From contig JAADHC010000019.1 of assembly GCA_013152085.1 (NCBI GenBank), forward strand, positions 1-64,000: a stretch of DNA of 64,000 nucleotides, in the 5' to 3' direction. Both the position numbers and the translations under genes were made by a program. Below the pieces are notes generated by a model, which saw only the letters and a program-made list of their open reading frames with translations, was not told the DNA's origin and ran no database searches. The stretch's first letter is position 1, and each line of letters opens with the position of its first letter. Source of the DNA: Chlorobiota bacterium. GTDB taxonomy: Bacteria > Bacteroidota > Bacteroidia > Bacteroidales > VadinHA17. Shown here piece after piece: positions 50,438 through 60,978 of this stretch.

Positions 50438-50466
50438 AAAAAGCGGGCTGAATACCTGCTTTTTTT
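50438..50466 (+). terminator. Intrinsic terminator after DUF1573 gene
   Basis: AAAAGCGGG-CTGAATA-CCTGCTTTT stem (one G:U) plus T-run. Confidence 0.75.
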
Positions 50467-50513
50467 CTTAATAAAGGATTATGCATTAACTTGCCATTGT
50501 TAAGCGTATCAGC

Positions 50514-51593
50514 ATGGGTAAATCGGATAATGATGTAAGCAAACCAGGCGACCAGCATAAACCTGTCAATGAAAAAACAGTTGCTGCTTTCAAAAAACAG
50601 AAAAAACCTGAACGGTTACCCGAAGAATATTTCCGGGGACTTAAAGCCAGAGATCCTATTATTTTAAGTCAGGCCATCACCCTGGTGGAAAGTGTGCTTC
50701 CCCGGCATCGTGAATTGGCATCCAAACTGATGGAATTGTGTACTCCATCCACAGGTAAAGCTGTCAGAATTGGCATTACCGGAGTACCTGGAGTGGGAAA
50801 AAGTACTTTTATCGAAGCTTTCGGCCTCTATCTGATCAGCCTTGGTAAGAAAATAGCTGTACTGGCAGTGGATCCCTCCAGCTCGAAAAGCGGAGGAAGT
50901 ATTCTCGGCGATAAAACCCGTATGGAAAAACTGGCTGCCAGCCCGGAAGCTTTTATCAGACCTTCTCCGGCCGGAACTTCCCTGGGTGGGGTGGCCCGGA
51001 AAACCCGTGAAGCCATGCTTTTATGCGAAGCTGCGGGTTTTGATGTAATTATTGTTGAAACCGTTGGTGTTGGTCAATCTGAAGTGGCTGTCCATTCCAT
51101 GGTTGACTTTTTCCTTCTTCTGATGCTTGCCGGTGCAGGTGATGAAATGCAGGGGATAAAAAGAGGTATAATGGAAATGGCTGATGCCATTGCTATTACA
51201 AAAGCAGATGGATTAAATCTGAACCCCGCAAACAGGGCTGTCAAAGAATACCGGTCGGCGTTGCATCTGTATCCGTTGCCGGAATCGGGATGGACACCGG
51301 AAGTTATTTCCTGTTCGGCCACAAAGAATACGGGAATTACAGAAATCTGGGAAATGATTACCGAATACATTAAATTTACACGCAATAACGGGTATCTCGA
51401 TAAATTGCGTAAAAACCAATCCCTCTACTGGTTTTATGAATCTCTTCGGGAAGGTATTGAAAATCAATTCTTTCAGAATCCGGAGGTCAGGAAGAAAATC
51501 TCTGAAATGGAAAAAGCCGTGAAAGAACAAAGTCTTGAACCATACATTGCTGCACGGAAACTTCTAAAAGAATATTTTGAAAAGAACTCATAA
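50514..51593 (+). CDS. meaB: Methylmalonyl-CoA mutase-associated GTPase MeaB
   Basis: RIGITGVPGVGKSTFIEAFG, VLAVDPSSSKSGGSILGDKTRM, VETVGVGQSEV. Confidence 0.95.
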   Translation: MGKSDNDVSKPGDQHKPVNEKTVAAFKKQKKPERLPEEYFRGLKARDPIILSQAITLVESVLPRHRELASKLMELCTPSTGKAVRIGITGVPGVGKSTFIEAFGLYLISLGKKIAVLAVDPSSSKSGGSILGDKTRMEKLAASPEAFIRPSPAGTSLGGVARKTREAMLLCEAAGFDVIIVETVGVGQSEVAVHSMVDFFLLLMLAGAGDEMQGIKRGIMEMADAIAITKADGLNLNPANRAVKEYRSALHLYPLPESGWTPEVISCSATKNTGITEIWEMITEYIKFTRNNGYLDKLRKNQSLYWFYESLREGIENQFFQNPEVRKKISEMEKAVKEQSLEPYIAARKLLKEYFEKNS

Positions 51594-51678
51594 TACCCTT
51601 TCTTTGTTTGGATTACATAACGATAGGTCCATATTAATTTTTCTTTAAATAATTTTAATCCTTAAATACATACGATTA

Positions 51679-52776
51679 ATGAAAAATCTCACTTTCCTTT
51701 TTTTACTTCCTGCCCTGATGTGGGCATGTTCTTCCAATAATTCCGGGTATAAAATCTCTGGCGAACTTACCGGCCTGGATGATAGCGTCGAAGTGTTTCT
51801 AAAAACCAGTAAAGACGGTAACACGGTTACTGTCGATTCCACCTATGCCCAGGATGGGAAATTTGTTTTTTCCGGCTCGGTTGAACAACCTTCCATTTAT
51901 TACCTCCAGGTGGGGAATAAAAGAGGATCCCTGTTACTTTTTATGGAAAATGCACAAATGAAAGTTACCGGCAATGCAGACTCTTTATGGTTGGCCAAAG
52001 CTGAAGGTTCTGCTGCACAGGATACCTTTAATACATATCGCGAGGAGTCGTCCTCATTCGACGAAGCTTCGGCTACACTTTATCAGCAGTGGAGGAATGC
52101 ACAGGCAACGGGTGATGAAGCATTGGTAAAAAAAGTCGAAGACCAGTATGATTCACTTTTTGCCGAAAAAGAAAAATTTGACAGCGCTTTTATCATAACC
52201 CATGGTAATACCCTGGTTGCACCTTACTTGTTACGCGGAATGGCCTATGATATGAAGGGTGATGAAATGGAAAAAATGATCCGGAGTTTTGACCCTTCCC
52301 TGCAGCAGGCTAACCTTGTGGTCGAGTTAACAAGCTGGGCCGATGCAAAAAAACGGGTGACCGTTGGCCAGCCGGCTGTTGACTTTACATTAAATGATAC
52401 TTCCGGGAATCCCGTTACCCTTTCTTCACTCTATGGAAACTATATCCTGATAGACTTTTGGGCTGCCTGGTGCGGACCTTGCCGTCGCGAAAATCCCAAT
52501 GTTGTGGCAGCTTACCAGGAATACCATCCGAAAGGTTTTGATATCATCGGGGTTTCTTTAGACCGTAATAAAGCTGATTGGATCAAAGCGATCGAAGATG
52601 ACCATCTGACATGGACTCATGTATCTGACCTTAAATACTGGAACAGCAAAGTACCAAAGTTATATGGGGTACGTGCTATACCGGCTAACTTTCTCCTGGA
52701 CAAGGATGGCATAATCATCGGGGTAAACCTGAGGGGAGAGGAGCTGAAAGCCAAACTGTCTGATTTGTTAGACTGA
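51679..52776 (+). CDS. TlpA-like thioredoxin-fold lipoprotein with DUF4369-type N-terminus
   Basis: Lipobox MWACSS; ILIDFWAAWCGPCRRENPNVVAAY. Confidence 0.93.
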   Translation: MKNLTFLFLLPALMWACSSNNSGYKISGELTGLDDSVEVFLKTSKDGNTVTVDSTYAQDGKFVFSGSVEQPSIYYLQVGNKRGSLLLFMENAQMKVTGNADSLWLAKAEGSAAQDTFNTYREESSSFDEASATLYQQWRNAQATGDEALVKKVEDQYDSLFAEKEKFDSAFIITHGNTLVAPYLLRGMAYDMKGDEMEKMIRSFDPSLQQANLVVELTSWADAKKRVTVGQPAVDFTLNDTSGNPVTLSSLYGNYILIDFWAAWCGPCRRENPNVVAAYQEYHPKGFDIIGVSLDRNKADWIKAIEDDHLTWTHVSDLKYWNSKVPKLYGVRAIPANFLLDKDGIIIGVNLRGEELKAKLSDLLD

Positions 52777-52875
52777 TGCTGTAATTATGATGGTAATGAG
52801 CTGCTTTATCCGGGCATGAAAAAAAAATATTCCTGAACTGGAGAAACGGTTGACTGCTATTTTCAAAAAGGTACT

Positions 52876-54912
52876 TTAAAGGTTTAATCGGCGACATACC
52901 TCTTCGTATATATGATCGCCGTTGAATCCCAGTTTTTCATCCAGAACCTTATAGGGGGCAGAATAACCAAATGACCGCATCCCCAACACAGTGCCTTTAC
53001 AACCGGCCAAACCCTGCAATGTTGACGGTAACCCTGCAGTCAGGCCTAAAACAGGAATGTTTTCAGGGATAACCTCTTTCTGATATTCGGAAGATTGTTG
53101 TTTGAAAAGACCTTCCGAGATCGCTGATACAACCTGGATTTTTAATCCTTTTTCTTTTCTCAGTTTGTTGGCTCCTTCAATCAGCGTTGCTACTTCAGAT
53201 CCGTTGGATAGAAAAACCAAATCAGGTTTTCCTTCATCTTTTTCTACGATATATGCCCCTTTGGCCGCCTGTAAGGCTTCTTTATAACGGTTGCCTGACG
53301 AAGCAGGAAGATCTTTGATCCCCTGCCTCGAAAGGATCAGTGCAGTAGGGGTTTTATGGTTTTCCAGTGCCAGTTTCCAGGCAACCGTGGTTTCATGCAC
53401 ATCAGCAGGTCTGAGGACAAGCATACTGCTCAATCCGGAGTGGTTTCTTAATTGTTCAAGCAACCTGATCTGTGCTTCCTGTTCTACGGGTTGATGTGTG
53501 GGACCGTCTTCTCCTACACGGAAAGCATCATGGGTCCAGACATATTTTACCGGGAGTTCCATCAGTGCAGCCATACGAACGGCAGGCTTCATGTAATCAG
53601 AAAAGACAAAGAATGTTCCGCAAACAGGTATTACACCACCATGCAGGGCCATACCGTTGGCTAAGGCAGCCATGGTTAACTCCGAAACACCGGCCTGGAG
53701 AAATGATCCGCTGAAATCGCCCCGTTGAAATGATTTTGTCTGTTTCAGAAACCCATCGGTTTTATCACTGTTTGACAAATCGGCTGAAATTACAATAAGA
53801 TTCTCCAGTTTTCCGGCAAGCCAGGAAAGAACGGTTCCCGAAGCTGCCCGGGTTGCCGAATCGGGCTTTTGCTGGATGGCTTCAAAAGAAAGTACAGGTA
53901 ATGCTGTACTGAAAAACTGTTCCCATTTTTCTGCCAAATCGGGTTGCATTTTTTCCCAGCGTGTCTCTTCTTCTTTTTTCCATTCGGTATATTCCTTTTT
54001 TTCTTTCAGGATCCGGGCATAATACTCGGATACTTCCGGAAAAATCATAAACGGATTTTCCGGATCACCCCCCAGGTTTTCAATGGTTTTTTCAAAAGAA
54101 GCACCTGCTTTACTGAGAGGCATCCCGTGGGTGGAAACCTGTTTTTCAAATGAATGGCCGTCCGCATCAACGGCTCCCTTTCCCATAATCGTTTTACCAA
54201 TGATCAGGGATGGTTTTTCCTTTTCATCATTGGCGGCTTTAAGTGCCTGTCTTATAGCCTGATGGTCATTGCCATCAATGGTTTGTACGTGCCAGCCCCA
54301 TGCCCGGTATTTTGCAGCCGTATCTTCCGAGGTAACTTCACTGGTCCCTGTAGAAAGCTGGATATCATTTGAATCATAAAACATGATCAGATTTCCGAGA
54401 CCCAGGTGTCCGGCCAGACGTCCGGCACCCTGTGATATTTCTTCCTGGACTCCCCCGTCAGAAATATAGGTATAGATTTTATGTTCCATCCATTCTCCAA
54501 AACGGGCAGCCAGAAAACGCTCCGTTATGGCTGCCCCTACAGCCATGGCATGACCTTGTCCCAGAGGACCGGAAGTATTTTCAATTCCACGTTTCGTGTC
54601 TTTCTCCGGATGTCCGGGTGTGGAACTTCCCCATTGACGAAATTTTTTCAGTTCTTCCAGGGTGTAATGTCCCGTAAATGTTAGAATACTATAGAGCATG
54701 GGAGACATGTGTCCGGGATCCAGAAAAAACCTGTCACGGTTACACCATGTCATGTCCGACGGATCGAAATGCAGGAATTCAGCATAAAGAATATGAATAA
54801 AATCCGCACCTCCCATAGCTCCGCCAGGATGTCCGGACTGAGCTTTCTCAACCATCGCAGCAGACAATATCCTTATATTATTTGCTGCATATAAATCTAT
54901 ATTGGGTTCCAT
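52876..54912 (-). CDS. tkt: Transketolase
   Basis: 678 aa; AAMVEKAQSGHPGGAMGGADF, GPLGQGHAMAVGAA, WTHDAFRVGEDGPTHQPVEQ. Confidence 0.97.
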   Translation of the reverse strand: MEPNIDLYAANNIRILSAAMVEKAQSGHPGGAMGGADFIHILYAEFLHFDPSDMTWCNRDRFFLDPGHMSPMLYSILTFTGHYTLEELKKFRQWGSSTPGHPEKDTKRGIENTSGPLGQGHAMAVGAAITERFLAARFGEWMEHKIYTYISDGGVQEEISQGAGRLAGHLGLGNLIMFYDSNDIQLSTGTSEVTSEDTAAKYRAWGWHVQTIDGNDHQAIRQALKAANDEKEKPSLIIGKTIMGKGAVDADGHSFEKQVSTHGMPLSKAGASFEKTIENLGGDPENPFMIFPEVSEYYARILKEKKEYTEWKKEEETRWEKMQPDLAEKWEQFFSTALPVLSFEAIQQKPDSATRAASGTVLSWLAGKLENLIVISADLSNSDKTDGFLKQTKSFQRGDFSGSFLQAGVSELTMAALANGMALHGGVIPVCGTFFVFSDYMKPAVRMAALMELPVKYVWTHDAFRVGEDGPTHQPVEQEAQIRLLEQLRNHSGLSSMLVLRPADVHETTVAWKLALENHKTPTALILSRQGIKDLPASSGNRYKEALQAAKGAYIVEKDEGKPDLVFLSNGSEVATLIEGANKLRKEKGLKIQVVSAISEGLFKQQSSEYQKEVIPENIPVLGLTAGLPSTLQGLAGCKGTVLGMRSFGYSAPYKVLDEKLGFNGDHIYEEVCRRLNL

Positions 54913-55082
54913 TATCGTGAATTATAAATGATCGGGTTTCGGAACCAAAAATAACATGTTTTTAATTCAGGATTGATCTAAATTACGTATTCTTCAGTAC
55001 TGAAGTATTCATCGTTCCATACGTATAATCCTTGTTTCTTTCGATAAACGTTTGTATTTTAATGGTATGAAAATAAAAAGAA

Positions 55083-55766
55083 ATGTGGTTGGCAAAAAAA
55101 TCAATGAGTAAAAAGTTTATAGGTGTACAAACTACAGCCCTTCTCAGAAAGTACATCAGATTGTTGCTGTCAACAAATCTGATCATGATTGTTATGGGTA
55201 TTTTTACCTATCGTGGTTCGTTTCATTTCTGGGAGGATGCCTTAAGCTATCTTGGTGCCACGGTGAATACGCAGGGAGAAAAAAATGAGATATCTCCTTT
55301 CTTCTTCGATACAGGACTTTTGATATGCAGTATGCTGTCGTTTAAAATGGCGCGTTTGTGGGCACAGAAACATGATTGGTATTCCTTCAGGATTAAAACC
55401 TTTTTAATGCGACTTGGAGGTGTGGGATATCTGCTTATGATAACTCCCTGTAATCTCTTTAATCCGACTCACATGCTCGGCTCCTCTTTCGTATTCGGTT
55501 CTTACTGGTTTTTTTCCGTACTCCTGATTCAGGAATCCAAAAGTAAACTTGGGATATGGAAAGTGCTTCTTTTTCATCTGCTGTTGCAGGGCACGATGCT
55601 GCCTTATGCCTATACATATGTGATTTTACGCACTCCCATAAAACAATTCTACCAGAAATTTGCCATTGCCGGCTTAATATTAACCCTGGATTTGATTACA
55701 AGACTTTCATTTGGGCAGGTTACTAAAACCGGTATTGAAAATCCGGAAGTTGAAATCTCGGTATAA
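55083..55766 (+). CDS. Multi-pass membrane protein (DUF998-like layout)
   Basis: 227 aa, about 6 hydrophobic segments; EDALSYLGATVNTQGEKNEISPFFFDTGLLICS; start may be at Met 55104. Confidence 0.7.
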   Translation: MWLAKKSMSKKFIGVQTTALLRKYIRLLLSTNLIMIVMGIFTYRGSFHFWEDALSYLGATVNTQGEKNEISPFFFDTGLLICSMLSFKMARLWAQKHDWYSFRIKTFLMRLGGVGYLLMITPCNLFNPTHMLGSSFVFGSYWFFSVLLIQESKSKLGIWKVLLFHLLLQGTMLPYAYTYVILRTPIKQFYQKFAIAGLILTLDLITRLSFGQVTKTGIENPEVEISV

Positions 55767-56061
55767 ACATTTCCTCCCGTAATGCTTAAAATATTTTTGA
55801 TCACTATATTAAATCGATTAATACATTAATTAAGTTATGGTTATTTGTAATTGTTAGAATATTTTATTAATAGTACTGATTAAGAATTTATAATAGAATT
55901 TAAAATTTATTATTGATGTAATTAAATAAAAGATAATAAGCAATATAAGGTAAAATAAACGTTTTAAATTATATGTCATGGAAAGTCAAAAATATTTATT
56001 GTGTAAGTATCAGGCTAATAGTAAAATACGAGTTTATATCTAAATAATTAAAAAGTAAAGC

Positions 56062-56093
56062 TTGTTCTAAAACTTTTAAATTCACTATTTTTG
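56062..56093 (+). promoter_or_regulatory. Candidate Bacteroidota-type promoter for glmS
   Basis: -33-like TTG (56062-56064) and -7 TATTTTTG (56086-56093, matches TAnnTTTG), 21-nt spacer. Confidence 0.5.
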
Positions 56094-56166
56094 AAATGTT
56101 TTATAAAACCGGATTCATTTTAATCCTGATTGATTTTGTTCTTTTTACCTCAGTAAGCGCTAAGAT

Positions 56167-58005
56167 ATGTGTGGAATTATCGGATATGTCGGAAACAGGG
56201 ATGTGATTCCTGTTTTGATAAATGGGTTGAAACGATTGGAATACCGGGGTTATGATTCTGCCGGTATTGCTTTATTTAACAATGGAATTAAAGTGTTTAA
56301 GTGTAGCGGAAAAATCCGGAAACTTGAGCAGATACTTCCATTAAATGCAGTGAAAGCCGATACCGGAATAGGTCATACGCGATGGGCTACACATGGTGAA
56401 CCTACGGACATCAATGCTCATCCGCATCAATCAATGAACGGTTATTTTACACTGGTTCATAATGGGATCATTGAAAATTACAGCCGGCTGAAAAAACGCC
56501 TGGAAGATCGTGGATATATTTTCAAAAGTGATACGGATACCGAAGTTTTGGTCAATCTGATCGAATATATCTATATGAAAGGAAATGTATCTGCTGTAAC
56601 TGCAGTCCGGCTGGCGTTAAGAAAGGTTGTCGGAGCTTACGGCCTGGCCATATTATGCAGCAATGAACCCGGGAAGATAATTGCGGCACGTAACAGTAGT
56701 CCGCTTGTTATTGGTATTGGTCAAAACGAATATTTTGTGGCGTCTGATGCAACCCCTATCGTTGCTTTTACTAAACGGGTCGTCTATCTGGATGACCACC
56801 GGCTGGCTGTAATGAGTAAGGACGGCATGGAAACCGCCGATCTTGAAAATAATCTTCAGGTAGAACCGGAGGTGCATACCCTGGAGATGGATATCGGGGA
56901 AATTGAAAAAGGCAACTTCCCGCATTTTATGTTAAAAGAGATATTTGAACAGTCACGCTCCATTCAGGATACTTTCCGAGGAAGATTATTTCCTGACCAC
57001 GCCGAAATACATTTGGGCGGACTTCATGAGGTCATCCCCTTGCTTGAAAAAGCCGGCAGGATTATTCTGGTCGGTTGTGGTACTTCCTGGCATGCCGCCC
57101 TGGTCGGCGGATATCTTTTTGAGGAATTTTGCGGGATTACCGCTTCGGTAGAGTATGGCTCGGAGTTCAGGTACCGGAAGGTTATTATCCATCCGGATGA
57201 TATCGTTATCGCCATCAGTCAAAGTGGTGAAACTGCCGACACCCTGGCTGCTGTGAAAAAAGCACAGAAGTCAGGCGCGATGGTCCTGGGTATTTGTAAT
57301 GTCGTTGGCAGCAGTATTGCAAGAATGACGCAGGCAGGAGTCTATACACATGCCGGTCCTGAGATCGGGGTAGCCTCTACCAAAGCCTTTACCGCACAGA
57401 TCACCATCCTCACAATGATTTCCATGATGCTGGGCAGGAAACGGGGAGTGCTGGGTAAGGTTCCTTATAACAGGTTTATCCGGGCTTTGCAGGAAATTCC
57501 CGAAAAAATCGAAGAAATCCTCCGGATGGATCGGAATATTCATACCATTGCTGAAAAGTATTCGGAAACAAATAATTTTATTTATCTCGGAAGAGGATAT
57601 TCTTTTCCCGTTGCTCTTGAAGGTGCCCTGAAACTGAAGGAAATTTCATATATTCATGCCGAGGGGTATCCCGCAGCAGAAATGAAACATGGACCCATAG
57701 CCCTGATTGATGCAAAAATGCCTGTTGTCGTGATTGCACCGAAGGATGATTCGTATGATAAAATTGTCAGTAATGTACAGGAAATTAAAGCCCGCGGGGG
57801 GGATGTTATTGCCGTTGTCAATAAGGGTGATACCCTGATTGCCGGAATGGCAAACCATGTTATTGAAATTCCGGAAACCGATCTTGCCCTGACACCATTG
57901 CTTTCGGTTATTCCACTGCAATTACTGGCTTACCATATCGCTGTTTTGCGTGGATGCGATGTGGACCAGCCGAGAAATCTTGCAAAATCCGTAACTGTAG
58001 AATAA
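56167..58005 (+). CDS. glmS: Glutamine--fructose-6-phosphate aminotransferase (isomerizing)
   Basis: MCGIIGYVGNRDV, RLEYRGYDSAGIA, two SIS domains, C-terminal DQPRNLAKSVTVE. Confidence 0.98.
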   Translation: MCGIIGYVGNRDVIPVLINGLKRLEYRGYDSAGIALFNNGIKVFKCSGKIRKLEQILPLNAVKADTGIGHTRWATHGEPTDINAHPHQSMNGYFTLVHNGIIENYSRLKKRLEDRGYIFKSDTDTEVLVNLIEYIYMKGNVSAVTAVRLALRKVVGAYGLAILCSNEPGKIIAARNSSPLVIGIGQNEYFVASDATPIVAFTKRVVYLDDHRLAVMSKDGMETADLENNLQVEPEVHTLEMDIGEIEKGNFPHFMLKEIFEQSRSIQDTFRGRLFPDHAEIHLGGLHEVIPLLEKAGRIILVGCGTSWHAALVGGYLFEEFCGITASVEYGSEFRYRKVIIHPDDIVIAISQSGETADTLAAVKKAQKSGAMVLGICNVVGSSIARMTQAGVYTHAGPEIGVASTKAFTAQITILTMISMMLGRKRGVLGKVPYNRFIRALQEIPEKIEEILRMDRNIHTIAEKYSETNNFIYLGRGYSFPVALEGALKLKEISYIHAEGYPAAEMKHGPIALIDAKMPVVVIAPKDDSYDKIVSNVQEIKARGGDVIAVVNKGDTLIAGMANHVIEIPETDLALTPLLSVIPLQLLAYHIAVLRGCDVDQPRNLAKSVTVE

Positions 58006-58014
58006 ACAATAAAG

Positions 58015-60006
58015 ATGAACCCTGCAGAATTTCGTTTATTGACCCGGGAGGAGATTATCCTGCTTCAGCAACAACATTGCCATGCCGTTGATTGGAACCA
58101 GGTGAAAGTTAAAGATCCTTTCTCTCCGGAAAAATTCAGGGAGGTCTATTTTTCAGGTGAAGTGTATCTGGGTTGCCAACAGAAAGATATCCATATCCGT
58201 AATGGCTATACCCTGCCATCAGGAATATATATGGCTGCTATCCATCATTGTTCCATTGGTGACAATGTGCATATATCCAGGGTCCATGGAAACATTGCAC
58301 ATTACCGGATTGGAGAGGGTTGTGTTATACGGAATATTGATACCCTTGAAGTCACGGGCCCTTCAACATTTGGTAATGGAACCCGTGTGAACGTTCTGGA
58401 TGAAACCGGAGGACGTCAGATACCTATTTATGATTTCCTTTCTGCCCACCTTGCTTATGTGCTTACTTTGTACCGCCACCGGCCCCGGTTAATAGAGACC
58501 CTGGTAAAGATGATCGATGCTTATGCCGGGAGGTTCAGAAGTGAGACAGGTGTGATTGAAAAAGGTGTCTCCATTACGCACACCCGGCTATTGAAAAATG
58601 TTAAAATTGGGCCATTTGCCATCATCGAAGGGACAGGACTGATTGAAAATACGAGTATACACTCAACAAAAGAATCCCCTGTTCTTATCGGGTCTGATGT
58701 GATCATAAAGAACTCGATAATCTCATCTGGGGCAACCGTTACTGACGGAACAATCCTTGAACAATGTTTCGTCGGGCAGTCAACCCACCTCGCGAAACAA
58801 TATTCCGCCGAGCACTCGCTGTTTTTCGCTAATTGTGCAGGTTTTCATGGTGAAGCCTGTTCGGTTTTTGCCGGACCGTTTACGGTATCTCATCATAAAT
58901 CCACACTGCTGATTGCCGGGATGTTCTCCTTTCTTAATGCAGGCAGCGGTTCTAACCAGAGTAACCATATGTATAAACTCGGCCCTATACATCATGGTAT
59001 TGTTGAACGCGGTTCGAAAACAACCAGTGATTCGTACCTGTTGTGGCCGGCCAGGGTAGGTCCCTTTACCCTGGTTATGGGACGTCATTATAAAAATTCT
59101 GATACTTCAACACTGCCTTTTTCATATCTTATCGAAAACAAAGATGAGAGCTATCTTGCCCCGGGCGTAAATCTGCGTAGTGTAGGAACAATCCGTGATG
59201 CACAAAAATGGCCCCGAAGAGACAAAAGGAAAGAAAAGAACCTGCTCGATTATATCAACTTTAATCTCTTAAGCCCGTACACCATTGACAAAATGATCAG
59301 GGGAAGAGATCTGCTATTACGTCTGCAGGAACATTCCGGTGAAAAATCGGAATTTTATGTTTATGAAAATGTTAAAATTACACGGTCATCCCTGAAGCGT
59401 GGTATACAGCTCTACCAGATGGGTATTAATAAATTTCTTGGTAATTCCCTGATCAGCAGGTTACGTGACAGGGACTACCGGACGGCAGATGAGATCCGGC
59501 AAAGACTCAGACCTGACAGTAACGCCGGACTGGGACCATGGGTCGATATGGCAGGCCTGATCGCCCCGAAAAATGAAGTGGATCAATTGCTGGATAATAT
59601 TGAAAACGGAAAAATCCGTGACCTGGACCATATACATGGTGTTTTCAAATCATTTTATGAGAAATACTACACTTTTGAATGGACATGGGCTTTTAACCGG
59701 ATATGTCAGGAAAAGAATATTTCCCTGGACAAAATTACGCCGATGCATATCATCAAATGGGTTGAAACATGGAAAGAAAGTGTGGTTGCTCTTGACAAAA
59801 TGCTGTATGAAGATGCACGAAAAGAATTCACCCTTTCGGCCAGAACCGGCTTTGGTGCTGATGGTGACGGAAATACACGTGAGCAGGATTTTGATAATGT
59901 CAGGGGCCGGTTTGAAAACAACCAGCAGGTACGTGAAATTATTGATCACATCCGTAGGAAAACCGAACTGGGGGATTCGGTAATTGCCCGTATGCAAAAA
60001 ATATGA
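58015..60006 (+). CDS. DUF4954 family protein with left-handed beta-helix-like segment
   Basis: 663 aa; hexapeptide-like repeats GDNVHISRVHGNIAHYRIGEGCVIRNI, PVLIGSDVIIKNSIISSGATVTDGTILEQC. Confidence 0.82.
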   Translation: MNPAEFRLLTREEIILLQQQHCHAVDWNQVKVKDPFSPEKFREVYFSGEVYLGCQQKDIHIRNGYTLPSGIYMAAIHHCSIGDNVHISRVHGNIAHYRIGEGCVIRNIDTLEVTGPSTFGNGTRVNVLDETGGRQIPIYDFLSAHLAYVLTLYRHRPRLIETLVKMIDAYAGRFRSETGVIEKGVSITHTRLLKNVKIGPFAIIEGTGLIENTSIHSTKESPVLIGSDVIIKNSIISSGATVTDGTILEQCFVGQSTHLAKQYSAEHSLFFANCAGFHGEACSVFAGPFTVSHHKSTLLIAGMFSFLNAGSGSNQSNHMYKLGPIHHGIVERGSKTTSDSYLLWPARVGPFTLVMGRHYKNSDTSTLPFSYLIENKDESYLAPGVNLRSVGTIRDAQKWPRRDKRKEKNLLDYINFNLLSPYTIDKMIRGRDLLLRLQEHSGEKSEFYVYENVKITRSSLKRGIQLYQMGINKFLGNSLISRLRDRDYRTADEIRQRLRPDSNAGLGPWVDMAGLIAPKNEVDQLLDNIENGKIRDLDHIHGVFKSFYEKYYTFEWTWAFNRICQEKNISLDKITPMHIIKWVETWKESVVALDKMLYEDARKEFTLSARTGFGADGDGNTREQDFDNVRGRFENNQQVREIIDHIRRKTELGDSVIARMQKI

Positions 60007-60096
60007 TGCTAAACATATCTCTTTCCCTTTTTGTCTATCCTTCTTGCAGCAGATCATACTGAATTTTTATCTTTGTCAAAAGTAATCTGCACGCAT

Positions 60097-60978
60097 ATGA
60101 AATATAAGGATGCACCCTTCTATCAGGCTCAGGATTTTGAAACCATTTTCGGTTATGCCTGGATGATCTATAAACGTTACTTTGGATGGTTATTTTTCTA
60201 TAGTTTTCTGGGGATCTTACTTATTCAGGCATTGATATATACATTTTTTCCCAATACCATTGCACAACTTTATCAGGTAGCTGAGAATCCTCAGGCACCC
60301 ATGGGAAATCTCTTACAGGAATTGGGATTGTTTGTCGCTGTGTTTTTTCTGATTTACGCTTTGTTGTATTTGTTCCTGTTTTATTTTATTATCGGTAAAA
60401 CCCTCTTTCCTGAAAAATCACACTTAACCCTTTTTGCCGAAGCGGTTCAAAAATATTATCTTCACTATCTCCTGACGATGGCACTGGTATTTGCCGTTTT
60501 GTTTTTCGGAACCATTGCCGGTTTGATCCTGTTTATTATCGGCGCCCTGTTTACAGGTCTCTTTTTCGGAACGGTATTGTTTCCTTCGGCACCCATACTG
60601 ATTGTGGAGGAAATAAAACCCATACAGGTTATTCCACGATGCTTTCAACTGGTGTTAAAGGATTTCTGGCGTGTACTTGGATTTGTAATCGTTTTTTATA
60701 CCATTATCGTCCTGTTCTCAATGATCTTTTCAGCCATTTCCATGGCTCCCTATGCCGGAAAGTTCCTCCATACCGTATTCAATGCTGCTGGTCCCGAAAC
60801 GGTGTCCGGTACTTCTGGAATGTTACAGCCCATGCAAAATCCGGTTTACATTGTTTTGAACAGTTTATTTAATGCTTTAATCATTCCCTTAACGCCGATC
60901 TTTTCTGTATTGGTCTATTTCCATCTGAAATTCCGGGAAGACCAGAGCAATCCTTCTTCTGCCGGTTCGGTAATTTGA
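60097..60978 (+). CDS. Multi-pass membrane protein, function unknown
   Basis: ORF trimmed to Met 60097; about 6 TM segments; APFYQAQDFETIFGYAWMIYKRYFGWLFFYSFLG. Confidence 0.75.
   Translation: MKYKDAPFYQAQDFETIFGYAWMIYKRYFGWLFFYSFLGILLIQALIYTFFPNTIAQLYQVAENPQAPMGNLLQELGLFVAVFFLIYALLYLFLFYFIIGKTLFPEKSHLTLFAEAVQKYYLHYLLTMALVFAVLFFGTIAGLILFIIGALFTGLFFGTVLFPSAPILIVEEIKPIQVIPRCFQLVLKDFWRVLGFVIVFYTIIVLFSMIFSAISMAPYAGKFLHTVFNAAGPETVSGTSGMLQPMQNPVYIVLNSLFNALIIPLTPIFSVLVYFHLKFREDQSNPSSAGSVI

Noticed and set aside
49941-50558. 205-aa ORF antisense to the DUF1573 gene
   Set aside because: Contained mostly within the conserved DUF1573 CDS; no domain signal.
56094-56166. glmS ribozyme/riboswitch in the glmS leader
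   Set aside because: The leader is short and AT-rich with no recognisable ribozyme core, and the glmS ribozyme is characteristic of Firmicutes.
56096-56206. Possible 36-aa leader peptide MFYKTGFILILIDFVLFTSVSAK... overlapping the glmS start
   Set aside because: The best promoter match (-7 box 56086-56093) puts the transcription start at or after this ATG, so it is probably not translated.
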